DNA of 64,000 nt from an uncultured bacterium (GCA_937996235.1 CALKVK010000006.1:343535-407534); one strand, 5' to 3'. Shown: positions 44,301 through 52,213, counted from the first letter of the stretch. Made by a program: numbers and translations. The notes: generated by a model not told the origin, from the sequence alone.

Positions 44301-47300
44301 CGACGCGGCGCGCGCCGCGTGGGGCCTGCCCGACGACGCGCCCGTCGCGTGGCTCCTCGGCGTGCTCGCGGCTCCGGCCGACGTGGTGCGCGAGGCGCTG
44401 CGCGGCCGCGAGCGCGCGTACCTGCTCATCGTCAACACCGACGAGGAGTGCGTGGTCGGCGGCGAGCGCGCGGAGGTCGAGCGCCTCGTCGCGGACGTCG
44501 CGCGTCCGTTCGTGCCGCTCTCGGGCGTGACGACCGTGCACTGCGCGGTGCTCGAGCCCGTCGCCGCCGCGTACCACGCGCTGCACGTGTTCGACGACGC
44601 CGGCCCGCCGCGCGACGGCGCGCGCGTCTACTCGTGCGCGTGGGGCCGCGCGTACGACGTCACGCGCACGAGCGGCGCCGACTCGATCGTCGAGAACGCG
44701 CGCCACGGCTTCGACTGGCCGCGCGTCGTGCGGCAGGCGTGGGACGACGGCGTGCGCGTGTTCGTCGAGATCGGGCCCGGCAACTCGTGCACGCGCACGG
44801 TCCGCAGCATCCTCGGCGACCGGCCGCACCGCGCCGTGTCGCTGTGCGTCGACGGCCGCGACGCGTACGAGTCGGTGCTGCGCGTGCTCGCGGCGGTGGC
44901 CGTCGAGGGCTTCGACGTCGATCTCGATCGTCTGTACGGGCACGCCGCGCCCGCCGAGGACATGCGGCCGATCGTCGCGACGGTGACGCCCGGCATGAAG
45001 CCGTTCGTGCTGCCGCGCGTGCCCGTCGCCGCACCCACTGTCGCCGCGTCCACGGTCGCCGCCCCGCGCGCGAACGTGCCCGCGACGACCGTGCCGTCGC
45101 CCTCCGTCGCCGTCGCGACACCGCCCGCGCTCGTGGAGGCGCTCGCGCATGCCGCCGCCGCGCGCGCCGCCGCGCACGAGGCGTTCGTGCGCTTCGCCGA
45201 TCGCTCCGCGCGGCTCGTCGCGGCGGGTGTCGCGACGCAGCACGCGCTGCTCGCGGGTGCAGCCGCGGACGCGAGTGACGTGGCGACGGCGGTCGACAGC
45301 GTCGCGCCGCAGCGCGCCGCTCCCGCGCACGACGCCGCGCACGACGCCGCGCCGCCGCCCGCGTTCGACCGCGCGCAGAGTCTCGAGTTCGCGCGCGGCC
45401 GGATCGGCGCGGTGCTCGGCCCGCGGTGGGCCGAAGTGGACGCGCTCCCGAGCCGCGTGCGTCTGCCCGACGAGCCGTACAACTTCGTGGATCGCATCGT
45501 CGCGGTCGAGGGCGAGCCGCTCTCGATGACGCACGGCCGCGTGGTCACCGAGCACGACGTGCCGCACGGCGCGTGGTACCTCGACCACGGGTGCATCCCG
45601 GCGGGGCTCTGCATCGAGGCGGGTCAGGCCGACCTGTTCCTCTCGGCGTGGCTCGGCGCCGACTTCGAGACGCGCGGGCGCGCGGTCTACCGGCTCCTCG
45701 ACGCCGCCGTGGTGTTCCACGCGCGGCTCCCGCGCCCCGGCGACACGATCCGCTTCGACATCCGCATCGAGCGCTTCTTCCGGCAGGGGCGCACGCTGCT
45801 CTTCCGCTTCGCGTTCGAGGGCAGCGTGGACGGCGTGCCGGTCCTGTCGATGCGCGACGGCTGCGCCGGCTTCTTCTCCGAGGAGGAGCTCGCGGCGGGG
45901 CAGGGCGTCGTGCTGACCGCCCGCGACCGCGAGCCGCGCGCCGGCGTGCTGCCCGCGGACTGGCGGGCGCTCGTGCCGTTCACGCGGACGACGCTCGATG
46001 CGGTGCGCGTCGACGCGCTCCGCCGCGGCGACCTCGTGGCCGCGTTCGGCGCGGACTTCGAAGGTCTCGCGCTCGCGTCGCCCTCGCGCCTGCCCGGCGC
46101 GGAGCTCGCGCTCGTGCACCGCGTCACGGACCTCGATCCCGCGGGGGGCCGCTTCGGCATCGGCCTCGTGCGCACCGAGATCGACGTGCACGCCGACGAC
46201 TGGTTCCTCACGTGCCACTTCGTCGACGACATGGTGATGCCGGGCACGCTCATGTACGAGTGCGCGCTGCAGGCGCTGCGCGTGTTCCTCGCGCGGAGCG
46301 GCGTCGTGGGTGAGCACGATGCGCTCGCGTACGAGCCGGTGCCCGGCGTCGCAAGCCGGCTGCGCTGTCGCGGCCAGGTCGTCGCGGGCACGCGTGTCAG
46401 CGCGTACGAGGTGCACGTCAAGGAGTCCGGGTTCCGCCCCGAGCCGTACGCGCTCGCGGACTGCCTGATGTACGCCGACGGCCGCGCCGTGGTGCACATC
46501 CTCGACATGAGCCTGCGCGTCACGGGCACCTCGCGCGACGCGCTCGAGCGGCTGTGGGCGGGGCGCAGCGCGGCGGCGCCGCTGCCGTTCCTCTCGAAGG
46601 CGGGCATCCTGGCGCACGCCGACGGCCGCCCGAGCGACGCGCTCGGACCGCGCTTCGCTCCGTTCGACGCGGGCCGCTTCCTCGCGCGCCTGCCGCGTCC
46701 GCCGTACCAGTTCCTCGACCGCGTCGAGTCCGTCTCGCGCCCGCCGTTCGAGATGCGCGAGGGGCTCGAGGCCGTCGTCGTGTGGGACGTGCCCGCGCGC
46801 GGCGACGGGGGCGCGTGGGTCTTCGACGAGTCGGGCGGCGGCCCGCTGCCGTTCGCGGCGCTGCTCGAGGTCGCGCTGCAGGCCTGCGGCTGGTGCGCGG
46901 CGTACATGGGCTCCGCTCTTACGAGCGACGCGGAGCTGCGCTTCCGCAACCTCGGCGGCAGCGCGACGCTCGCGCGCGCCGTGCACCCGGGCGCCGGACC
47001 CGCGGGCGGAGGCGCGCTCCGCACGCACGTGCGCGTGACCGGCGTGAGCGCGTCCGCGGGGATGATCCTCCAGCACTACGCATTCGCGGTGCACGACGAC
47101 GCGGGCCTCGTGTACGAAGGCACGACGTACTTCGGCTTCTTCACGGCGGCGTCGCTCGCGGCGCAGGTCGGCCTGCGCGACACCGCACTCCGCGGGGGCG
47201 CGGGCGAGACGTTCCGCGCGCCCGACGCCGCGCCGTTCGCGCGCGACCGCTGGCGCATGCTCGACGTGATCGAGGCGTACGACGCGACCGGCGGCGAGCA

Positions 47301-47676
47301 CGGACTCGGGTACGTGCGCGGCGCGATCGACGTCGAGCCCTCGGCGTGGTTCTTCCGCGCGCACTTCCGCGACGACCCCGTGTGGCCCGGATCCCTCGGA
47401 CTCGAGTCGCTCGTGCAGGCGCTCGAGGTGCACGCCGCGCGCGCGTTCGAGCTCGGGCCGGGCGACGTGTTCCTCGCGACGGCGCCGGGCGTCGCACACG
47501 AGTGGACGTACCGCGGCCAGGTGCTGCCGAGCGCGTCGCGCGTGACCGTCGAGCTGCAGGTCACCGCGTGCGACGCGGCGACGCGGACCGTCTGCGCCGA
47601 CGGCCTCCTCGCGTGCGACGGCAAGCCGATCTACGCCGTGCGCGGCCTCTCGGTGCAAGTCACCGCCGCCCCCTGA
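41377..47676 (+). CDS. pfaC: PUFA synthase PfaC-type: KS-CLF-AT-DH-DH
   Basis: A 2099-residue protein. Active ketosynthase about 1-445 with Cys187 (DAACSSSLFAL), His321 (ECHATGT) and His361 (KSNVGHLLTG). Chain-length-factor-like domain about 455-690 in which the cysteine position is Glu605 (SVGAEAGTD). Acyltransferase about 845-1150 (FVFPGSGSHFMGMG, Ser938 in GYSLGET), the domain that PfaB carries in other organisms. Then two FabA-type double-hotdog dehydratases: about 1360-1720 (DHGCIPAGLCIEAGQ; His1614 in CHFVDDMVMPG) and about 1765-2090 (His1996 in AHFRDDPVWPG). No terminal AGPAT domain as in myxobacterial Pfa3. No ATG or GTG fits the domain start; the TTG at 41377 is used, 6 bases after and in frame with the pfaA stop. 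Confidence 0.92.
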   Translation: MRAIAIVAAGGVLPGGNDLDGLWRLIVEGKDALSEPPPGRWLLDPASIHDPSEPKPDRVLCTRGGFVPHVRLAPREGGLDAETLDALDPSVILTLKAAREAWDAARTDGIDGARVAVILGHIALPTDGMSALSRSVIGRAIETQVTGRDPGAGDVPAHAHHALGLPPLAVARDLGLSGRAFAIDAACSSSLFALALACEELRARRADAVIAGGASRPDALYTQMGFSQLRALSRKGFCTPFDARGDGLVVGEGAVAFVLKRLDDAVASRDEILGVIRGYGVSNDVEGNLLAPSSEGQVRALRAAYADARWRPDDVDLIECHATGTPVGDGVEVTSLRTLWDGSHAGGRRCVIGGAKSNVGHLLTGAGAVGVAKVLLAMRHATLPPTAHFERAPERVPLADSPFEVLRTPRTWERRAEGVPRRAGVSAFGFGGTNAHVLLEEWLGGVPQTEPAPADAPVAIVGSARVGTPTAVRAGRFRIPPTEIADMLAQQAALLDAADRALHDAGITERATDLRAGVFAGIRLDPETTDYDLRWTALARGPEWARARGVEPECDAGRAWIAAVADAVHEPLTAHRVLGALGGVAGARIAREMRFGGVTMSVGAEAGTDIVALQLARDALARGDIDVAVVGSVEIAADPRVVPGAGPEWNGASALVLRRVADAEARGEPVRALVRAPGPAGAAMEGRGLAAVATRLLRFGQNPDTLAPWVRSYDDPPRAIALHADVVLGGSVATRLEEAPRVGVVTDVPRSAPGVFVIRGRDAADVHRRLEELAACDGPCHEAAARWAGAERAHGAGGDVRVAIVARDAHDLRERIAEARAQLDGAPPRHVENARVFVSRAPLAARGELAFVFPGSGSHFMGMGRAFAEHFPDVVTGGPFGPETFAEELRPDVFWTGETPLTDDDQRPHIQAQVALGTMLSGLLKTFGLRPTAYLGYSLGETAALYASGAWKARRAMLDRVAASDLFTRQLCGPCDAARAAWGLPDDAPVAWLLGVLAAPADVVREALRGRERAYLLIVNTDEECVVGGERAEVERLVADVARPFVPLSGVTTVHCAVLEPVAAAYHALHVFDDAGPPRDGARVYSCAWGRAYDVTRTSGADSIVENARHGFDWPRVVRQAWDDGVRVFVEIGPGNSCTRTVRSILGDRPHRAVSLCVDGRDAYESVLRVLAAVAVEGFDVDLDRLYGHAAPAEDMRPIVATVTPGMKPFVLPRVPVAAPTVAASTVAAPRANVPATTVPSPSVAVATPPALVEALAHAAAARAAAHEAFVRFADRSARLVAAGVATQHALLAGAAADASDVATAVDSVAPQRAAPAHDAAHDAAPPPAFDRAQSLEFARGRIGAVLGPRWAEVDALPSRVRLPDEPYNFVDRIVAVEGEPLSMTHGRVVTEHDVPHGAWYLDHGCIPAGLCIEAGQADLFLSAWLGADFETRGRAVYRLLDAAVVFHARLPRPGDTIRFDIRIERFFRQGRTLLFRFAFEGSVDGVPVLSMRDGCAGFFSEEELAAGQGVVLTARDREPRAGVLPADWRALVPFTRTTLDAVRVDALRRGDLVAAFGADFEGLALASPSRLPGAELALVHRVTDLDPAGGRFGIGLVRTEIDVHADDWFLTCHFVDDMVMPGTLMYECALQALRVFLARSGVVGEHDALAYEPVPGVASRLRCRGQVVAGTRVSAYEVHVKESGFRPEPYALADCLMYADGRAVVHILDMSLRVTGTSRDALERLWAGRSAAAPLPFLSKAGILAHADGRPSDALGPRFAPFDAGRFLARLPRPPYQFLDRVESVSRPPFEMREGLEAVVVWDVPARGDGGAWVFDESGGGPLPFAALLEVALQACGWCAAYMGSALTSDAELRFRNLGGSATLARAVHPGAGPAGGGALRTHVRVTGVSASAGMILQHYAFAVHDDAGLVYEGTTYFGFFTAASLAAQVGLRDTALRGGAGETFRAPDAAPFARDRWRMLDVIEAYDATGGEHGLGYVRGAIDVEPSAWFFRAHFRDDPVWPGSLGLESLVQALEVHAARAFELGPGDVFLATAPGVAHEWTYRGQVLPSASRVTVELQVTACDAATRTVCADGLLACDGKPIYAVRGLSVQVTAAP

Positions 47677-47692
47677 CCCCCACGCCCTCCCC

Positions 47693-47758
47693 GTTCCGAA
47701 GGGGACGGTCCTCGCGCAGGCTCGGAACGCGACGAGTCGTTGCGATGGGGACACTCCT
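47693..47758 (+). repeat. Half copy of a REP-like element
   Basis: GGGGACGGTCCT (47701-47712) and GGGGACACTCCT (47747-47758) are spaced 46 bases apart as in the left half of the element at 48584-48779. A local stem, GTTCCGA/TCGGAAC (47693-47699 and 47722-47728), encloses the first motif. The right half is not evident here. Confidence 0.6.
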
Positions 47759-47791
47759 CCGAGGCTCCGCGGCGCGCTCCGCCGGGGGCGC

Positions 47792-47797
47792 TACGAT
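47792..47797 (+). promoter_or_regulatory. -10-like TACGAT before the methyltransferase
   Basis: TACGAT lies 39 bases before the ATG at 47837, downstream of the half REP-like element, suggesting that the methyltransferase has its own promoter separate from the pfa operon. GGGAG precedes the start. Confidence 0.35.
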
Positions 47798-47836
47798 CCG
47801 TGTCCCTGTCCTCCGGAACACGAGGGAGCCACCGCG

Positions 47837-48577
47837 ATGAGCGCAGCCGGGATGTACGGCGAGCGGGCGGACCTCTACGACCGCATCTACACGTGGAAGG
47901 ACTACGCGGGCGAGGCGGCGCGGCTGCGCGCCGTGCTGCGCGCGGCCGGCGTGCCCGACGGCGCGCGGATTCTCGAGGCCGCGTGCGGCACCGGCAGCTT
48001 CCTCGCGCAGCTCCGCCGCTGGTACGACGTCACCGGCTTCGACATCTCCGACACGATGCTCGCGGAGTGCCGGCGCAAGCTCCCGGACGTGCGCACGTTC
48101 CGCGCCGACATGACGGAGCTGCGCGTCGCCGAGCCCTACGACGCCGTCGTCTGCCTGTTCAGCTCGATCGGCCACGTGCCCCCCGAGCGCCTCGATGCGA
48201 CCGCAGCCGGCTTCTTCGCCGCGACGCGTCCGGGCGGCGTGGTGCTGGTGGAGCCGTGGATCACGCCGGAGCAGGTGCTCCCCGGGAAGCTGGTCGTGCA
48301 GCACTACGACGGCGGGAAGGCGTCGCCGCCGGAGCCGCTCAAGCTCGTGCGCGCCGTGGCGCCGGTGCACGAGGGGCGCCGCTCGATCCTCGAGTTCCAC
48401 TGGCTCGTCGTGACGCCGGCCGGAGTCGAGCACCTCGTCGACCGCATGGAGGCGTGGCAGTCGACGGGGGAAGAGCTCGTCGACACGTTCGAGCGCGCGG
48501 GCTTCGACGACGTCGCGTGGCTCGACCCGGGGCCGCTCATGGGCCGCGGGTGCATCCTGGCGCGGCGCCCGGCCTGA
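47837..48577 (+). CDS. Class I SAM-dependent methyltransferase
   Basis: A 246-residue single-domain methyltransferase. SAM-binding motif I is ILEAACGTGSFLAQL (about residue 48), followed by VTGFDISDTML (acidic loop), FRADMTELR and VCLFSSIGHV, and RPGGVVLVEPW. The N-terminal MYGERADLYDRIYTWKDYAGE is common in small-molecule methyltransferases of this type. Substrate unknown. It follows the PUFA synthase in the same direction but after 160 bases with a REP-like half element, and a full element lies directly downstream, so a link with the pfa pathway is not certain. Confidence 0.88.
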   Translation: MSAAGMYGERADLYDRIYTWKDYAGEAARLRAVLRAAGVPDGARILEAACGTGSFLAQLRRWYDVTGFDISDTMLAECRRKLPDVRTFRADMTELRVAEPYDAVVCLFSSIGHVPPERLDATAAGFFAATRPGGVVLVEPWITPEQVLPGKLVVQHYDGGKASPPEPLKLVRAVAPVHEGRRSILEFHWLVVTPAGVEHLVDRMEAWQSTGEELVDTFERAGFDDVAWLDPGPLMGRGCILARRPA

Positions 48578-48583
48578 CGCCGG

Positions 48584-48779
48584 AACTTGCGTTGGGGACG
48601 GTCCTCGCAAGTTGCGCTACGCAACATACTGCTCCACCGGGGGACACTCCTCGACGGCCCCGGACGGTTGCGCCGCGCGTGAGCACGGCGTCGTTCCCGC
48701 GTGCCGCGGCGCGCACGGCCAAGGAGTGTCCCCCTCGGCCGGCGTTTCTTGCGTAGCGCAAGAAACCAGGACCGTCCCC
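48584..48779. repeat. Nested inverted-repeat element (REP/MITE-like), about 196 bp
   Basis: Outer arms GGGGACGGTCCT (48594-48605) and AGGACCGTCCCC (48768-48779) are exact complements; inner arms GGGGGACACTCCT (48639-48651) and AGGAGTGTCCCCC (48722-48734) are also exact complements. Local hairpins decorate both ends: AACTTGCG/CGCAAGTT (48584-48591 and 48606-48613), GTTGCG/CGCAAC (48611-48625) and TTTCTTGCG/CGCAAGAAA (48745-48765). No transposase is inside it. It lies between the methyltransferase and a convergent small gene. Confidence 0.75.
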
Positions 48780-48796
48780 GTTCGTTGCGGGCGGGG

Positions 48797-49165
48797 TCAG
48801 ATGCGCGTCGAGGCGCCCGCGTCGCGGACGATGTGCTCGACGACGGCGGCGAGGAGCGGCGACTCGCTGAGCTCGCGCTCCTGGTACTCGTCGTCGACGA
48901 TCAGCTCGACCCACACGTAGCCGCGCCCGCCGCCCCGCGCCACGGCCGTGGCGCGCAGGCCCTCGGCGCCCTCGGCCACGAGCAGCGGGAACGGCGCCTC
49001 CGGGTGCCGGAACTCGCAGACGGGTCCCTCGACGCCCGCCGCGGCCAGGAACTCGTTCCGGGCCGACGACGCCGTCCACCCGCGGCCCTCGAGGCTCTTC
49101 TGACACGCCGCGAGGTCGCGGCAGCCCACGGCGACGAACTCGGTCTTGCGCACGGTCGCTCCCAT
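48797..49165 (-). CDS. Hypothetical protein, 122 residues
   Basis: An acidic to neutral protein beginning MGATVRKTEFVAVGCRDLAA, with a beta-alpha-beta-like pattern and no signal peptide or membrane segment. I do not recognise the family; the single-domain size and the alternation of strands (VCEFRHPEAPFPLLVAEG; YVWVELIVDDEYQ) could fit an antiparallel sheet domain. ATG at 49165 is chosen because residues upstream are Arg-rich and non-specific. It ends 17 bases from the REP-like element, whose hairpins may serve as a terminator for it and for the methyltransferase. Confidence 0.55.
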   Translation of the reverse strand: MGATVRKTEFVAVGCRDLAACQKSLEGRGWTASSARNEFLAAAGVEGPVCEFRHPEAPFPLLVAEGAEGLRATAVARGGGRGYVWVELIVDDEYQERELSESPLLAAVVEHIVRDAGASTRI

Positions 49166-49499
49166 CCGGCGAGCGCGCACGGCCGACGCGGCCGCGCCGC
49201 TCCCCGCCGCCCCTGATCACGTGCCGTGCCGCCGCGGCGCCTGCCGCCCCCACGCGCTCTCAACATCCGTCCTGCCAAGCACTTGACGCGAACCCGCACC
49301 GTGGCTCGCCCGGGCTCACGACGCCGCCCGCGTCGCGCCGGATCGACGCGCACGTCGTGCTCGCGCGACATCCGCGCGCGTTCGGACGCCGCGCGCCCCG
49401 CCCGGTGTGCACCACGTCGGCGGCGTGCGGCGGCGGGCTGCCGCGGCGTACACTCCCCCCTCGTGGGGGGCGGCGACACCGCGCCCCGCGGAGGCATCG
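49166..49499. other. Intergenic stretch with a hairpin and a -10-like element
   Basis: A 334-base gap between divergent genes. It holds TACACT at 49449-49454 and a GC hairpin CCCCCC-TCGT-GGGGGG at 49455-49470, then GGAGG at 49490-49494 for the gene at 49500. Nothing else stands out. Confidence 0.45.
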
Positions 49500-49919
49500 A
49501 TGCGCGACACCCCCGCGCTGCCCGTGGTGCTGCGTCCGCCCGCCGTCCGCACGGCGCTCGTGGCCGTGCTGTTCCTCCTGCCCGCGTGGGGCGGCACGCG
49601 ACTCGCCGTCGAGGAGCCCGACATCGGGCACGCGATGACGTACGCGTCACTCGCGGTGGCGCTGTTCTTCGCCGTGCTCTCGCTGCCGCAGTGTGCGTGG
49701 CTGCGCGTGGACAGCGAGGGCTTCGCGTACGCGACGTTCTTCCGCCCGCACCGCGTCCTCTGGCGCGACGTGGACGCGGTCGAGGTCGTTCGCAGCGGCC
49801 GCGCCGCGCGCGTCGCATGGCATGCCCGCCACGACGACTGGCACGCGCTCCCGGACGCCTACGCACAGGACGCCGACGCCGTCGCCCGCCTGCTCGAGAG
49901 CGCACGCACGTCCGACTGA
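49500..49919 (+). CDS. Small membrane protein with a PH-like domain
   Basis: A 139-residue protein: two membrane helices (about 15-35 and 45-66) followed by a short beta-rich domain, CAWLRVDSEGFAYATFFRPH and VLWRDVDAVEVVR, which resembles the bacterial PH domains that follow two helices in many small envelope proteins. GGAGG lies 5 bases before the ATG. Function unknown; the family is thought to bind membranes or partner proteins. It is flanked by unrelated genes. Confidence 0.68.
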   Translation: MRDTPALPVVLRPPAVRTALVAVLFLLPAWGGTRLAVEEPDIGHAMTYASLAVALFFAVLSLPQCAWLRVDSEGFAYATFFRPHRVLWRDVDAVEVVRSGRAARVAWHARHDDWHALPDAYAQDADAVARLLESARTSD

Positions 49920-50121
49920 CGCACGTCACTCGATCTGGAGGACGTCGCCTCCCGGAACGTGAACGACGTCGTCGCCGAGCCTCCTCCGCGCGTCGGAGCA
50001 CGCAGGAGAGTCCCGCCCCCGCAGCCCGGACTCGCCGGGCGCGAGTGCTGGTCGACGCTGCGGGCCGGATCGGCGCGGGGCCGGGCGCGTCGGGAGGACG
50101 CGCCCGGCTTCCGCGCTCACG

Positions 50122-50604
50122 CTATGCGCGCTCGTACTCGTAGTGGAAGACGTGCACGTCGTCCGCGCCCGGCAGCGCCATGAACATGTCGAAGGCGAAG
50201 TGGTCGGCGTCGCGGAACGTCGTGACCATGCGGAAGTCGGTCATCTCGCCGGTCTGCATGTTCGGGCCGCGCGCCTTCATCGTGAGGACGTGCTTCGCCG
50301 CGTCGAACGTGCCGCGCATCGCGAACATGTGGGGGCTCATGCTGTCCACCCACACGCCGACGAACTCGTTCGCCATCCCGTCCCAGCCGAGCGTGCAGCG
50401 CCCGACGAACGGCATGCCCATGAAGTCGCTCTCGAACCGGCTGACGGTCCAGAAGCCGCCGACCGCCTCGACGGTCTCCTTCGCGCGGCACTTCATCTCC
50501 TGCGGACCCATCCAATAGGTGCAGTCCACGTTCCACGTGCCCACGCCGCCGAGCACGAGGCGGTGCTGCTCGGTGGGCTGGGGCATCTCACAGTTCTCGG
50601 ACAT
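50122..50604 (-). CDS. DUF1579 family protein
   Basis: A 160-residue protein of the DUF1579 type, a lipocalin-like beta-barrel family common in planctomycetes: the pattern LGGVGTWNVDCTYWMGPQ, GGFWTVSRFESDFMG, WVDSMSPHMFAMRGTFD and FRMVTTFRDADHFAFDMFM is typical. It has no signal peptide in this start. The ATG has a strong site (GGAGGGAGA) and TACGCT lies about 42 bases upstream on the same strand. Function unknown; ligand binding is likely from the fold. Confidence 0.82.
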   Translation of the reverse strand: MSENCEMPQPTEQHRLVLGGVGTWNVDCTYWMGPQEMKCRAKETVEAVGGFWTVSRFESDFMGMPFVGRCTLGWDGMANEFVGVWVDSMSPHMFAMRGTFDAAKHVLTMKARGPNMQTGEMTDFRMVTTFRDADHFAFDMFMALPGADDVHVFHYEYERA

Positions 50605-50736
50605 CGGTCTCTCCCTCCGCTTGGTCTCGATCCCTTGGGGGGGGAGAGCGTAGACGCCCCGCGGGGTGCTGACGCAGGCAGAAGCGCCGACCCGACGCGG
50701 GGCGGCACGCCGCCCCGCGCGGGTCCCGCCGGAGCG

Positions 50737-51192
50737 TCAGCTGACTTCCTTGCCGTTGATCGCCGCCGTCGAGAGCACGAAGCCCGCGGGCGGCGGGCCG
50801 AGGCGGTTCGGGATCGCGGCCGTGAACTTGCCCTTCAGCTTCGAGCCCTTGAGCTTGCCCACGAAGAGCACCGTCCCCGAGATGCCCCCGGCGGCCGAGT
50901 TGCCGACCGCGAACAGCTCGTTCTTCGACGTGAGCGCACCCTGGCCGTCGCCCTCGAACGTGAGCCCGTTCGAGAGCTCGACCGAGTAGGTGAACGCGCC
51001 GGTCTGGTCGTCGAACGCCAGCGAACCGGAGCCCGTGTACTTGAACTTCTCGCCCGCCGTCGTCTTGCTGAGTCCCTTCAGCGTGAACGAGAACGAGCGC
51101 GTCGCCGCGTGCGCCGGCTCCGCGAGCCACGCGCCACCGACGACCAGCGCCGCGATCGCGGCCGAGACGACGAACTTCCTGAACTCCGGCAT
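50737..51192 (-). CDS. Secreted hypothetical protein, 151 residues
   Basis: A signal peptide (FRKFVVSAAIAALVVGG, cleavage after AHA near residue 29) is followed by about 120 residues of beta-rich sequence with alternating Gly, Ser and Lys (SFSFTLKGLSKTTAGEKFKY; GTVLFVGKLKGSKLKGKF). No cysteine, no lipobox, no family recognised. GGAGGG precedes the ATG at 51192. Likely a small periplasmic or extracellular beta-barrel protein. Confidence 0.65.
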   Translation of the reverse strand: MPEFRKFVVSAAIAALVVGGAWLAEPAHAATRSFSFTLKGLSKTTAGEKFKYTGSGSLAFDDQTGAFTYSVELSNGLTFEGDGQGALTSKNELFAVGNSAAGGISGTVLFVGKLKGSKLKGKFTAAIPNRLGPPPAGFVLSTAAINGKEVS

Positions 51193-51303
51193 GTGCAGTC
51201 CCTCCAGGGCGGGTCTCGCCCGCGTGAATGGTCGAGCCGATCGCCTCCGGCTGCAACAGAGCAGTGGACGGCGGGGGATTGCGCCGCCGGGGCGCCGCCG
51301 CGG

Positions 51304-51309
51304 TAGTGT
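51304..51309 (+). promoter_or_regulatory. -10-like TAGTGT, leaderless arrangement
   Basis: TAGTGT ends 7 bases before the ATG of the pseudokinase gene at 51317, with no Shine-Dalgarno sequence between. Confidence 0.45.
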
Positions 51310-51316
51310 CTCGCCC

Positions 51317-52213
51317 ATGAGCGACGAGGACGCTGCGGAGGGACGCCGCTTCGGCAACTACGTCGTCCACGAGCTCCTCGGGACGAGCGGCGGCGCGCGC
51401 GTCTACCGTGCACACCAGCTCTCGATGGACCGCATCGTGACGCTCACGATCCTGCCGCGGGCGCTCGCCGACCGGCCGGCGCTGCGGACGCGCTTCGAGC
51501 GGCAGGTCGCGGCGGCGTCGAAGCTGCGTCACGACAACATCCTCTCGGCCCTCGACGCGGGGTCGGTCGGCGGGCACCAGTACATCGCGGCCGAGTACGT
51601 CGGCGGACGCCGCCTCGCCGCGCTGCTCGCCGCGGGGGAGTGGTTCGGCGTGCGCCGCGCCCTCGGGATCGCGCGCGACGTCGCCCGCGCGCTCGAGCAC
51701 GTCGATTCCGTCGGGCTGCTGCACCGCAACGTGACGCCGCAGACGATCCTCCTCGCGGACTCGGGCGTGGTGAAGCTGCGCGGCTTCTCGTTCGCGCGGC
51801 CGCACCGCGCCGAGAAGAACGAGACGTGGTTCGAGCCGGACGACGCCGCGGCGCCGTACCGAGCCCCCGACTGGATCACGCAGCGCACGCTCGACGTCCG
51901 GGCCGACACCTACGCGCTCGGCTGCGTGCTGTACGAGCTCCTGACCGGCCGCCCGCCGTTCGGCGGCGGTCGCTCCGCCGAGCTCATGGACCGCCACGTC
52001 AACGAGCCCGTGCCCGACGTGCGCACGCGGCGCGCCGACACGCCGGAGCCGGTCGCGCGCGTCCTCGCCCGCATGCTCGAGAAGGACCGCGACCGCCGCC
52101 ACCCGACGCCCGCCGCGCTGGTGGCGGAGCTGACGGCGCTCGCCGAGGGCGCGGCGTCCGCGCCCGCCGCGCCCGCGGCCCCGCGGCCGTCGCTCTTCCG
52201 CCGCCGGCGCTGA
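51317..52213 (+). CDS. Ser/Thr kinase-fold protein lacking catalytic residues (pseudokinase)
   Basis: A 298-residue protein with a full Hanks-type kinase fold (about 12-275) but with the active site lost. The ATP-binding lysine of the VALK motif is Thr44 (IVTLTIL); the catalytic HRD aspartate is Asn138 and the conserved downstream Asn is also changed (HRNVTPQTI); the DFG motif reads GFS at 156-158. The glycine loop is altered (GTSGGARVYRA). The C-lobe remains normal: YRAPDWITQRTLDVRADTYA, YELLTGRPPFGGG, RMLEKDRDRRHPTP. It probably acts as a scaffold or allosteric partner. No membrane segment; it has a Pro/Ala C-terminal tail ending in RRRR. An RNA methyltransferase gene follows 47 bases later. 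Confidence 0.85.
   Translation: MSDEDAAEGRRFGNYVVHELLGTSGGARVYRAHQLSMDRIVTLTILPRALADRPALRTRFERQVAAASKLRHDNILSALDAGSVGGHQYIAAEYVGGRRLAALLAAGEWFGVRRALGIARDVARALEHVDSVGLLHRNVTPQTILLADSGVVKLRGFSFARPHRAEKNETWFEPDDAAAPYRAPDWITQRTLDVRADTYALGCVLYELLTGRPPFGGGRSAELMDRHVNEPVPDVRTRRADTPEPVARVLARMLEKDRDRRHPTPAALVAELTALAEGAASAPAAPAAPRPSLFRRRR

Noticed and set aside
37996..47754. A 3252-codon minus-strand open frame antisense to pfaA and pfaC
   Set aside because: A shadow of the plus-strand genes: in such GC-rich DNA the complementary frame lacks stops. Its product is a monotonous Arg/His/Glu/Ala string without domains.
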